Below, in pieces: positions 47,808 to 57,200 of a DNA stretch of 64,000 nt. The stretch is from Streptomyces sp. MUM 2J (GTDB taxonomy: Bacteria > Actinomycetota > Actinomycetes > Streptomycetales > Streptomycetaceae): positions 420,508 through 484,507 of the forward strand of contig NZ_JADWYM010000001.1 of NCBI RefSeq assembly GCF_022414535.1, given 5' to 3'. The position numbers and the translations under genes are program-made. Numbering within the stretch: position 1 is the stretch's first letter; every line of letters starts with the position of its first letter. Under the pieces are notes generated by a model, which saw only the letters and a program-made list of their open reading frames with translations, searched no databases and had not been told where the DNA came from.

Positions 47808-49276
47808 CTACCCGCCTCCTCGCCGGCCCGGAACCCGTTCCCCAGGGGTTCGGCGACCAGGTCGACGCCCTCGGTGCCGACCACCTTCGCCTCCACGACA
47901 CGGCCGGCGCTCAGGCCCTCGCCGTCCGTCAGCAGCACCTGGCCGTCCGTCTCCGGCGCCTGATGGGCGGCACGGCCGCACACACCCTCCTCGGTGTCCA
48001 CGGACTCCACCAGCACGCGGACGGTCTCGCCCACGCGCTCCTCGGCGCGCTGCGAGACGAGTTCCTCGGCGAGGCGGGACACCCGCGCCAGCCGCTCGGC
48101 GACGACGTCCCCGTCGAGCTTGTGGTCGTACGTCGCCGCCTCCGTGCCCTCCTCGTCGGAGTAGCCGAAGACACCGATCGCATCCAGCCGCGCGTTGTTG
48201 AGGAAACGCTCCAGCTCGGCGAGGTCGGCCTCGCTCTCGCCGGGGAATCCGACGATGAAGTTGGAGCGCACGCCCGCCTCGGGGGCCTTGCTCCGGATGG
48301 TGTCGAGCAGCTCCAGGAAGCGGTCGGTGTCGCCGAAGCGGCGCATGGCGCGCAGCACCTCGGGGGCGGAGTGCTGGAAGGACAGGTCGAAGTAGGGCGC
48401 GACGTTCGGCGTCGAGGTCAGCACGTCGATCAGGCCGGGCCGCATCTCGGCGGGCTGGAGGTAGCTCACCCGCACCCGCTCGATGCCGTCGACCTCGGCC
48501 AGCTCCGGCAGCAGGGACTCCAGCAGGCGGATGTCGCCGAGGTCCTTGCCGTAGGAGGTGTTGTTCTCGGAGACCAGCATGATCTCCTTCACCCCCTGCT
48601 CGGCCAGCCATCGCGTCTCGTTCAGCACGTCGCTCGGCCGGCGCGAGATGAAGGAGCCGCGGAAGGACGGGATGGCGCAGAACGTGCAGCGCCGGTCGCA
48701 GCCGGAGGCGAGCTTCACCGAGGCGACCGGGGCGCCGTCCAGCCGGCGGCGCAGGGGCGCGCGCGGTCCGGAGGCCGGGGCGAGGCCCTGAGGGAGGTCC
48801 GCCGGGCCGTGCCCGGGCAGCGCCACCTCTGTGGCCGACTCCTGCCGCTCGGCGGGGCTGATCGGGAGCAGCTTGCGCCGGTCACGCGGGGTGTGGGAGG
48901 CGTGGACGCCACCGGACAGGATGGTCTGCAGGCGGTCGGAGATGTTCGCGTAGTCGTCGAAGCCGAGCACACCGTCGGCCTCGGGGAGAGCCTCCGCCAG
49001 TTCCCTGCCGTACCGCTCGGCCATGCAGCCGACCGCCACGACGGCCTGGGTTCTGCCGTGCCCCTTGAGGTCGTTCGCCTCCAGCAGGGCGTCGACGGAG
49101 TCCTTCTTGGCGGCGTCGACGAAGCCGCAGGTGTTGACGACGGCGACTTCGGCGTCCGCGGCTTCCTCCACGAGCTGCCAGCCGTCCGCCTCCAAACGGC
49201 CTGCGAGCTCCTCCGAGTCCACCTCGTTACGGGCGCAGCCAAGGGTGACGAGTGCGACGGTACGGCGTTCAGGCAT
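47804..49276 (-). CDS. rimO: Ribosomal protein S12 methylthiotransferase RimO
   Basis: RimO is a radical-SAM enzyme that adds a methylthio group to the conserved Asp of ribosomal protein S12. The product is 490 aa from the ATG at 49276 ([20 protein letters not shown]). N-terminal cluster cysteines are C14, C50 and C84. The radical-SAM triad is C193, C197 and C200 ([14 protein letters not shown]). A C-terminal TRAM domain follows. It is the sister enzyme of MiaB at 6403-7929. A hairpin just upstream separates it from the rodZ-like gene. Confidence 0.95.
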   Translation of the reverse strand: MPERRTVALVTLGCARNEVDSEELAGRLEADGWQLVEEAADAEVAVVNTCGFVDAAKKDSVDALLEANDLKGHGRTQAVVAVGCMAERYGRELAEALPEADGVLGFDDYANISDRLQTILSGGVHASHTPRDRRKLLPISPAERQESATEVALPGHGPADLPQGLAPASGPRAPLRRRLDGAPVASVKLASGCDRRCTFCAIPSFRGSFISRRPSDVLNETRWLAEQGVKEIMLVSENNTSYGKDLGDIRLLESLLPELAEVDGIERVRVSYLQPAEMRPGLIDVLTSTPNVAPYFDLSFQHSAPEVLRAMRRFGDTDRFLELLDTIRSKAPEAGVRSNFIVGFPGESEADLAELERFLNNARLDAIGVFGYSDEEGTEAATYDHKLDGDVVAERLARVSRLAEELVSQRAEERVGETVRVLVESVDTEEGVCGRAAHQAPETDGQVLLTDGEGLSAGRVVEAKVVGTEGVDLVAEPLGNGFRAGEEAGR

Positions 49277-49314
49277 GGGCTCAAGAGTACTTTGTCCCAC
49301 AGGCCGCGAACGTC

Positions 49315-49345
49315 GACGGGGTTGGCGATCTTGGCCAACCCCGTC
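49315..49345 (-). terminator. Hairpin between rodZ-like gene and rimO
   Basis: GACGGGGTTGGC (49315-49326) pairs perfectly with GCCAACCCCGTC (49334-49345), a 12-bp stem with a 7-nt loop. It lies 18 nt after the rodZ-like stop and 39 nt before the rimO start, so it is a terminator or attenuator. Confidence 0.7.
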
Positions 49346-49362
49346 CGTTTCCCGCGCTCCGG

Positions 49363-50202
49363 CTACCCGATCTGCGGGTCGCCCTTTGTATAGGTCAGCC
49401 GTTCGACGGCGCCCGGCTGGAAGTCGTCCTCGATCTTCTTGCCGTTGACGTACAACTGGATCGCGCCGGCGTCGCCGAGCACCAGGTTGATCTTGGAGCT
49501 GTCCTGGAAGGTCTTGGACTGGCCCTGCTTGAGCAGCCCGTCGAAGAGGAGGCGGCCGTTGTGGTCCTTGGCCGAGATCCAGCTGCGCCCGTCGGTGGCG
49601 CTGACCTGGACCGTGACCTTGTCCTGGGGCGCCGCGGCGATCGCGCTGTCGGAGGGCTCGGGCTTCTGGTCGGCGTTCTTCCGGCCGGAGGGCGTGGGTG
49701 AGGCGGAGGTGCTTGCCGTGGGCGTGGAACCGCCGGCGGCCTGGTCGTTCGTGCCACCGTCACCACCGCCCTTGACCGCGGTGAAGCCGACGAAGCCGAC
49801 GACGGCGACGATCGCGGCGACCATGGCAGCCGTCCAGTTCGGCCCCCGCCGCTCGGGGCGGATGCGTTCCGCCTCGAACAGCGGCGCCGCCGGAGTGGGC
49901 GCCGGGCGCCCGCCGTGCTCGGCGTCGTACTGGGTGATGAGGGGTGCGGGATCGACGTGGACGGCCTTGGCCAGGGTCCGGATGTGGCCGCGGGCGTAGA
50001 CGTCTCCGCCGCAGGGGGCGAAGTTGTCCGCCTCGATCGCGTGCACGATCGTGATACGGACGCGGGTGGCGTTGCTGACGTCGTCGACGGTCAGACCGGC
50101 GGCGATGCGTGCCTGTTGGAGTGCACGGCCGACGGAGAGGTGGGATTCCTCGCGATCGTCTTCGAACGGACGCTCGTCTTCAGGGGAGTTGCCGATGGAC
50201 AC
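49363..50202 (-). CDS. RodZ-like Xre helix-turn-helix membrane protein
   Basis: The product is 279 aa from the GTG at 50202, with AAAGG 7 nt upstream. A cytoplasmic Xre-type domain ([20 protein letters not shown], then [17 protein letters not shown]) is followed by one transmembrane helix ([20 protein letters not shown]) and a Thr/Ser/Pro linker. A C-terminal DUF4115 beta domain follows ([38 protein letters not shown]). This layout is that of RodZ, which links MreB to the cell wall, but streptomycete homologues lie next to ftsK and may have another role. Confidence 0.88.
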   Translation of the reverse strand: MSIGNSPEDERPFEDDREESHLSVGRALQQARIAAGLTVDDVSNATRVRITIVHAIEADNFAPCGGDVYARGHIRTLAKAVHVDPAPLITQYDAEHGGRPAPTPAAPLFEAERIRPERRGPNWTAAMVAAIVAVVGFVGFTAVKGGGDGGTNDQAAGGSTPTASTSASPTPSGRKNADQKPEPSDSAIAAAPQDKVTVQVSATDGRSWISAKDHNGRLLFDGLLKQGQSKTFQDSSKINLVLGDAGAIQLYVNGKKIEDDFQPGAVERLTYTKGDPQIG

Positions 50203-50330
50203 GGGGGCGCCTTTCGAGCGTGTAGCCACCTGTGCTGGAGGTTCAGTTTAGGGGGGGTACGAAAGGGTGGGGCAACCGGGCGGTGTACGTCTTTACGCCA
50301 TCGGAATGGCCGGACACGCCGATGACGGGA

Positions 50331-50362
50331 CGGGGACGGTCCCCGAGGTGGGCCCGTCCCCG
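50331..50362 (-). terminator. Hairpin downstream of ftsK
   Basis: CGGGGACGG (50331-50339) pairs with CCGTCCCCG (50354-50362), a 9-bp stem in the gap between the ftsK stop and the rodZ-like start. No T-tract. Confidence 0.5.
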
Positions 50363-50504
50363 CTCTCTCGCTCAACTTGACGTGCGCCGGGGGGAAACGG
50401 TTGCCCAGAGTTCCCTAACGGGTAAGTCACGAATCGCTCCCCCCTCCCGGGTCCCGTGCCGCGCTCCGTCCTCCCCTGGTACCCGCGGTCGGCGTCCCCA
50501 ACGC

Positions 50505-53210
50505 CTACCCGTCGGACTCCCCCCGGATCAGCGCCAGCGCGCCGTCCAGTTCGTCGGGCTTCACCAGGACGTCGCGGGCCTTGGAGCCCTCGCTGGGGCC
50601 GACGATGTTCCGTGACTCCATCAGGTCCATCAGCCGTCCGGCCTTGGCGAAGCCGACCCGCAGCTTGCGCTGGAGCATCGAGGTGGACCCGAACTGGGTG
50701 GAGACGACCAGTTCGGCGGCCTGGCACAGCAGGTCGAGGTCGTCGCCGATGTCCTCGTCGATCTCCTTCTTCTGCTTGGTCCCCACGACCACGTCGTCCC
50801 GGAAGACCGGCGCCATCTGGTCCTTGCAGTGCTGGACGACGACGGCGACCTCCTCCTCGGTCACGAACGCGCCCTGCATGCGGACCGGCTTGTTGGCCCC
50901 CATCGGCAGGAACAGTCCGTCGCCCTTGCCGATCAGCTTCTCCGCGCCGGGCTGGTCGAGGATGACCCGGGAGTCGGCGAGGGAGGAGGTGGCGAAGGCG
51001 AGCCGCGAGGGCACGTTCGCCTTGATCAGGCCGGTGACGACGTCGACCGAGGGCCGCTGCGTGGCGAGCACCAGGTGGATACCGGCGGCGCGCGCGAGCT
51101 GGGTGATGCGGACGATGGCGTCCTCCACGTCACGCGGCGCGACCATCATCAGGTCGGCCAGCTCGTCGACGATCACCAGAAGGTACGGGTAGGGCTGGAG
51201 CTCGCGCTCGCTGCCCTCGGGCGGCTTGACCCGGCCCTCGCGCACGGCGCGGTTGAAGTCGTCGATGTGCCGGTAGCCGTATGCGGCGAGGTCGTCGTAG
51301 CGCAGGTCCATCTCGCGGACGACCCACTGGAGCGCCTCGGCGGCCCGCTTGGGGTTGGTGATGATCGGGGTGATCAGGTGCGGGATGCCCTCATAGGCCG
51401 TCAGCTCGACCCGCTTGGGGTCGACGAGGATCATGCGGACGTCCTCCGGGGTCGCCCTCATCATGATCGACGTGATCAGGCAGTTGACGCAGGACGACTT
51501 ACCGGACCCGGTGGCGCCGGCGACCAGCATGTGCGGCATCTTCGCCAGCGAGTGCATGACGTACCCGCCCTCGACGTCCTTGCCGAAGGCGACGAGCATC
51601 GGATCGTCGTCCTCGGCCGACTCCGCGAGGCGCAGCACGTCGCCGAGGTTGACCATCTCCCGGTCGGTGTTCGGGATCTCGATGCCGACCGCGGACTTGC
51701 CGGGGATCGGGCTGATGATCCGCACGTCCGGGCTGGCGACGGCGTAGGCGATGTTCTTCGTCAGCGCCGTGATGCGCTCGACCTTGACGGCCGGGCCCAG
51801 CTGCACCTCGTAGCGGGTGACCGTGGGCCCCCGCGTGAAGCCGGTGACGGCGGCGTCCACCTTGAACTCGGTGAAGACGTTGCGCAGGGCGTCGACGATC
51901 GCGTCGTTGGCGGCGCTGCGGGCCTTGCCGGGGCCGCCTCGGGTGAGGAGGTCCAGGGAGGGCAGCGCGTAGGTGATGTCGCCGGAGAGCTGGAGCTGCT
52001 CGGCGCGCGGCGGCAGGTCGCGCAGCTCCGGGGGGGACGACTTGGTGAGGTCGGGGACCGACGGGACCTTCGAGCCCTCCCGCTTCGGCCGCGCGGCCGG
52101 CACCGGGGCCGGCGTGGTCTCCTCCCGGTCGCCGGCGCGCACCCCGTGGGTGAGGTCGGCGACGATCGGCGAGGGCGGCATGCCGTGCAGCACCGCGCCG
52201 TCGAGGTCGGCCGCCGCGGCCGCGGCGATGTCCACGGCGTCCGGCTCGCGGTCCGCCGCGGGCTGCGGGACGGCCGGGCGGCGGGGGCGGCCGCGGCGCC
52301 GGGCGAGGGCCTCCTGCTCGGCGCCGTCGGGGTCGTACTCCTCGGGTGCGCCCGAACGCCTGCGGGGCCGGCCGGGCAGGGCCTCGCGCCACTGGTTGTC
52401 GTAGCGCTCCTCGTCGTCGCCGAACTCGTCGGTCTCCGGGTCGTGCACGACCCCGAGCCGCACGCCGAGCGCCCGGAGCCGCTGCGGGACGGCGTTGACG
52501 GGGGTGGCCGTGACCACCAGCAGACCGAAGACCGTCAGCAGCACCAGCAGCGGGACGGCGAGGACCTCGGTCATGGCGAACGTCAGAGGGGTCGCCGCGG
52601 CCCAGCCGACGAGCCCCCCGGCGTCCCGTATGGCCTGCATGCCGTCGCTGCGGGCCGGCGAGCCGCAGGCGATGTGGACCTGCCCGAGCACGCCGACGAG
52701 CAGCGCGGACAGACCGATCACGATCCGGCCGTTGGCCTCCGGTTTCTCGGGGTGCCGGATGAAGCGCACGGCGATGGCGGCGAGCACGACCGGGACGAGC
52801 AGGTCGAGTCGGCCGAAGGCGCCGGTCACCAGGATCTCGACCAGCCCGCCGACGGGGCCCCTCAGATCGGCCCAGGTACCCGCGGCGACGACGAGTGCGA
52901 GACCGAGGAGCAGCAGGGCGACGCCGTCCTTGCGGTGGGCCGGGTCGAGGTTCTTCGCGCCCTGCCCTATCCCGCGGAACACGGCACCGACGGCATGGGC
53001 GAGGCCCAGCCACACGGCCCGCACCAACCGGTAGACGCCTCCGGTGGGACTGGGCGCCGGCCTCGGCGCGGGCTTCTTCGCCGCGGCCTTCTTCGCGGGC
53101 GCCTTCTTGGCAGCGGTCCTTTTCGCAGCGGCCTTCTTCGCCGGAGCCTTCGCGGGAGCAGCCGACTTCTTCGCGGGCTGCTTCTTGGCTGCGGAGGGAC
53201 GTGAGGCCAT
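50505..53210 (-). CDS. ftsK: DNA translocase FtsK/SpoIIIE
   Basis: FtsK pumps chromosomal DNA through closing sporulation septa. The product is 901 aa from the ATG at 53210. Residues 9-47 are a Lys/Ala/Pro-rich tail (AKK, AAK, PAKK units). About four to five helices follow (roughly 96-245), then an acidic/Arg-rich linker. The motor domain has Walker A GATGSGKSS at 565-573, Walker B YLLVIVDELADLMM and ATQRPSVDVVTGLIKANVPS. The C-terminal gamma winged helix is STSMLQRKLRVGFAKAGRLM, which recognises orienting sequences. The start lacks a good ribosome-binding site; an upstream codon at 53264 is less likely. Confidence 0.96.
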   Translation of the reverse strand: MASRPSAAKKQPAKKSAAPAKAPAKKAAAKRTAAKKAPAKKAAAKKPAPRPAPSPTGGVYRLVRAVWLGLAHAVGAVFRGIGQGAKNLDPAHRKDGVALLLLGLALVVAAGTWADLRGPVGGLVEILVTGAFGRLDLLVPVVLAAIAVRFIRHPEKPEANGRIVIGLSALLVGVLGQVHIACGSPARSDGMQAIRDAGGLVGWAAATPLTFAMTEVLAVPLLVLLTVFGLLVVTATPVNAVPQRLRALGVRLGVVHDPETDEFGDDEERYDNQWREALPGRPRRRSGAPEEYDPDGAEQEALARRRGRPRRPAVPQPAADREPDAVDIAAAAAADLDGAVLHGMPPSPIVADLTHGVRAGDREETTPAPVPAARPKREGSKVPSVPDLTKSSPPELRDLPPRAEQLQLSGDITYALPSLDLLTRGGPGKARSAANDAIVDALRNVFTEFKVDAAVTGFTRGPTVTRYEVQLGPAVKVERITALTKNIAYAVASPDVRIISPIPGKSAVGIEIPNTDREMVNLGDVLRLAESAEDDDPMLVAFGKDVEGGYVMHSLAKMPHMLVAGATGSGKSSCVNCLITSIMMRATPEDVRMILVDPKRVELTAYEGIPHLITPIITNPKRAAEALQWVVREMDLRYDDLAAYGYRHIDDFNRAVREGRVKPPEGSERELQPYPYLLVIVDELADLMMVAPRDVEDAIVRITQLARAAGIHLVLATQRPSVDVVTGLIKANVPSRLAFATSSLADSRVILDQPGAEKLIGKGDGLFLPMGANKPVRMQGAFVTEEEVAVVVQHCKDQMAPVFRDDVVVGTKQKKEIDEDIGDDLDLLCQAAELVVSTQFGSTSMLQRKLRVGFAKAGRLMDLMESRNIVGPSEGSKARDVLVKPDELDGALALIRGESDG

Positions 53211-53333
53211 GGATGTGAGGTTACCGGTGGAGACGACAGCGGACACGCGTGCCCATCGCTTCACCCGTTCGTGTCGCCCTTGCGGGCAGGCTCACCTGAC
53301 GCGCGCTCACCCGCAACGGACCGGCGGCACACG

Positions 53334-54014
53334 TCAGTTCTGCGAGGGCACCGAGGTACTGCCGTTCCCCGAGCCTGGTTCCAGGGCGTCCAGGGCACGG
53401 CGCAGGCCGGTGAGTTTCCGCTCCAGATGGGCGGCGGTGGCGACGGCCGCCGCGTCCGCGGACTCCTCGTCGAGTTGTTTCGACAGGGCCTCGGCCTGCT
53501 CCTCGACGGCCGCCAGCCGCGCGGACAGCTCGGCGAGCAGTCCGGCCGGCTCCTTGGTCGCGACGCCGCCCTTGTCACCGCCCTCCAGCTGGAGCCGCAG
53601 CAGCGCCGCCTGCTCCCGCAGCTGGCAGTTCTTCATGTACAGCTCGACGAAGACCGAGACCTTGGCGCGCAGCACCCACGGGTCGAACGGCTTGGAGATG
53701 TAGTCCACCGCACCGGCCGCGTATCCGCGGAAGGTGTGGTGCGGGCCGTGGTTGATCGCGGTGAGGAAGATGATCGGGATGTCCCGCGTCCGTTCCCGCC
53801 GCTTGATGTGCGCGGCCGTCTCGAAACCGTCCATCCCCGGCATCTGGACATCCAGCAGAATGACCGCGAAATCGTCCGTGAGCAGTGCTTTGAGTGCTTC
53901 CTCCCCGGACGATGCCCGCACCAGCGTCTGATCGAGCGCAGAGAGGATCGCCTCCAGCGCCAGCAGATTCTCCGGCCGGTCATCGACCAGGAGGATCTTG
54001 GCCTTCTGCACCAT
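53334..54014 (-). CDS. osaB: Response regulator OsaB (receiver plus coiled coil)
   Basis: This 226-aa regulator starts with the ATG at 54014, which has GGAGG 7 nt upstream. The receiver domain carries D55 (VILLDVQMPGMDGFE), T in IIFLTA and K in DYISKPFDPW. The remaining 100 residues form a predicted coiled coil (LREQAALLRLQLEGGD and ARLAAVEEQAEALSKQLDEE) and no DNA-binding domain is visible, so output must be through protein contacts. In S. coelicolor OsaB with OsaA is required for osmoadaptation and aerial growth. It precedes ftsK by 123 bp and follows osaA on the same strand. Confidence 0.93.
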   Translation of the reverse strand: MVQKAKILLVDDRPENLLALEAILSALDQTLVRASSGEEALKALLTDDFAVILLDVQMPGMDGFETAAHIKRRERTRDIPIIFLTAINHGPHHTFRGYAAGAVDYISKPFDPWVLRAKVSVFVELYMKNCQLREQAALLRLQLEGGDKGGVATKEPAGLLAELSARLAAVEEQAEALSKQLDEESADAAAVATAAHLERKLTGLRRALDALEPGSGNGSTSVPSQN

Positions 54015-54287
54015 GGCCCGCCCTCCTCGCCCCGGCATGGGGCCTCCCCTGTCCACAGGACCAGGGGTAGCACCGACGGGTGCCGCCCCCGGGGACGACT
54101 CCCTTGCGCCGCCCGTCCTCGTGCCGGTCATCGTAGCCGCACCCCGCCTGTCGCCACACCCTGTCACCGCGATGTCACTGTGCACGTAGCAAAAACGCGG
54201 CAGGAGACCAGAAGGTTCCCCGATTCCCGCACTTCTACACGGCTACGGGCACCCCTGCGTCAGCGACTCCGCGTGAACAACCTCCGT

Positions 54288-57200
54288 TCACTCCCCCCTC
54301 ATCCACTGCTCCATCACCGACAGCAGGTGATCGGGGTCCACCGGCTTCGTCACGTAGTCGGAGGCGCCCGACTCGATCGCCTTCTCCCGGTCGCCCTTCA
54401 TCGCCTTCGCGGTCAGCGCGATGATCGGCAGCCCGGAGAACTGCGGCATCCGGCGGATCGCGGTCGTCGTCGCGTACCCGTCCATCTCGGGCATCATGAT
54501 GTCCATCAGCACGACCGCCACGTCGTCGTGCTGCTCCAGCACCTCGATGCCCTCGCGGCCGTTCTCCGCGTACAGCACGGACAGGCCGTGCTGCTCCAGG
54601 ACACTGGTGAGGGCGAACACGTTGCGGATGTCGTCGTCGACGATCAGCACCTTCTGCCCGCCGAAGCGGATCCCGCGGTACACCTCCGGTGCCGTCTCCT
54701 GCTCCGCCACCGGCCAGCGCTCCCCGTGCGGGGAGGGCCCGGCCTCCAGCGAGCCCGTGGCCCGGCGGCGCCGCCGGAACAGGGCGGCCGGCCCGTTCTG
54801 TGTCTCGTGGTACGACTTCACCTCGGCCGGCGTCTCGATCTCGACCCCGGCCAGCTCGGACAGCTGCTCCTGGGACACCACCAGGTCGCCCGCCTCCAGC
54901 GCGGGCATCGGCTGCTGGTAGCCGTGCGGGGGCAGCTCGTTGGGATGCAGCGGCAGGTAGAGCGTGAAGGTCGAGCCGCGGCCCGTCTCACTCTGCGCGT
55001 GGATCTCGCCGCCCAGCAGCTGCGCGATCTCCCGCGAGATCGACAGACCCAGGCCGGTACCGCCGTACTTGCGGCTGGTGGTGCCGTCGGCCTGCTTGAA
55101 CGCCTCGAAGATCACCCGCATCTTGCTCGCCGCGATACCGATGCCGGTGTCGGTCACCGAGAAGGCGATCAGCGGCTCCGACGGATCACCGAGCGAGCCC
55201 GCCTCCAGCAGCTGCTCCCGGATCGACTGCGGTACGTCCGCGCCGGCCGGGCGGATCACCAGCTCCACCGAGCCGGAATCGGTGAACTTCACCGCGTTGG
55301 ACAGCAGGTTGCGCAGCACCTGCAGCAGTCGCTGCTCGTCGGTGTGGAGCGTGGCGGGCAGCTCCGGGGAGATGCGCACCGCCAGGTCCAGCCCCTTCTC
55401 CGCGGTCAGCGGCCGGAAAGTGGCCTCCACGTAGTCCACGAGCTGGACCAGCGCGATACGCGTCGGGGAGACGTCCATCTTGCCCGCCTCGACCTTCGAC
55501 AGGTCGAGGATGTCGTTGATCAGCTGCAGCAGGTCGGAGCCGGCCCCGTGGATGGTCTCGGCGAACTCGACCTGCTTCGGGGACAGGTTGCCCTCCGCGT
55601 TGTCGGCGAGCAGCTTGGCCAGGATCAGCAGCGAGTTCAGCGGGGTGCGCAGCTCGTGCGACATGTTGGCGAGGAACTCGCTCTTGTAGCGCATGGACAC
55701 CGCGAGCTGCTCGGCACGCTCCTCCAGGACCTGCCGCGCCTCCTCGATCTCGGTGTTCTTCACCTCGATGTCGCGGTTCTGCTGCGCCAGCAGCTCCGCC
55801 TTCTCCTCCAGTTCGGCGTTGGAGGCCTGCAGGGCCTTCTGCCGCTGCTCCAGCTCCTCCGACCGCTCGCGCAGCTGCTCGGTCAGCTCCTGCGACTGCT
55901 TGAGCAGCTGCTCGGTCTTGGTGTTGACGGAGATGGTGTTGACGCTGGTCGCGATCATCTCCGCGAGCTGGTTGAGGAAGTCCTTCTGGATCTGCGTGAA
56001 CGGCGTGAAGGAGGCCAGCTCGATCACCCCGAGCACCTTGCCCTCGAACAGCACCGGCAGCACGATCACCTGCGCGGGCGGCGCCTCGCCGAGCCCCGAG
56101 GAGATCTTCAGGTAGCCGCTGGGCGCGTTCTCCACCAGGACCGTGCGCTTCTCCTGGGCGGCCGTGCCGACCAGCGCCTCCCCCGGCCGGAACGAGGTCG
56201 GCATGGAGCCCATCGAGTAGCCGTAGGAGCCCAGCATCCGCAGCTCGTAGAGGTCGTCCTGGCCCTCGGCCACCTCGGACCCGTCGACGCGCGGCACGGC
56301 CACGAAGAACGCGCCGTGCTGGGCGGAGACCACCGGCGTCAGCTCGCTCATGATCAGCGAGGCCACGTCCTGGAGGTCACGGCGGCCCTGCATGAGGCCC
56401 GAGATACGGGCCAGGTTGCCCTTGAGCCAGTCCTGCTCCTGGTTGGCGACCGTGGTGTCGCGCAGGTTGGCGATCATCTTGTTGATGTAGTCCTGAAGCT
56501 CCTGGATCTCGCCGGAGGCGTCGACGTCGATCTTCAGGTTCAGGTCGCCGCGGGTCACCGCGGTCGCCACGCGCGCGATGGCACGCACCTGACGCGTCAG
56601 GTTCCCCGCCATCTCGTTCACCGACTCGGTGAGGTCGCGCCACGTTCCGTCGACGTCACGCACGCGTGCCTGGCCACCGAGCTGGCCCTCCGTGCCCACC
56701 TCGCGGGCGACCCGGGTGACCTCCTCGGCGAAGGACGACAGCTGGTCCACCATCGTGTTGATCGTCGTCTTCAGCTCCAGGATCTCGCCCCGGGCATCGA
56801 TGTCGATCTTCTTCGTCAGGTCGCCCTTGGCGATGGCCGTGGTGACCATGGCGATGTTGCGCACCTGACCGGTCAGGTTGGACGCCATCTGGTTCACCGA
56901 CTCGGTGAGGTCCTTCCAGGTGCCCGCCACGCCCGGGACCTGCGCCTGGCCGCCGAGGATGCCGTCCGTGCCCACCTCCCGGGCCACCTTGGTGACCTGC
57001 TCGGCGAACGAGCTCAGCGTCTTGACCATCGTGTTGATGGTGTCGGCGAGCTGCGCTACCTCGCCGCGCGCCTCGATGGTGACCTGCCGGGTCAGGTCGC
57101 CGTTGGCGACCGCGGCCGACACCTGCGAGATGTTGCGCACCTGCGTGGTCAGGTTCTTGGCCATCAGGTTGACGTTGTCGCTGAGGTCCTTCCAGATGCC

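Noticed and set aside
54273..54291. GTGAAC-N7-GTTCAC inverted repeat at the osaA 3' end
   Set aside because: The arms are only 6 bp and overlap the osaA stop codon; too weak to call a terminator or operator.
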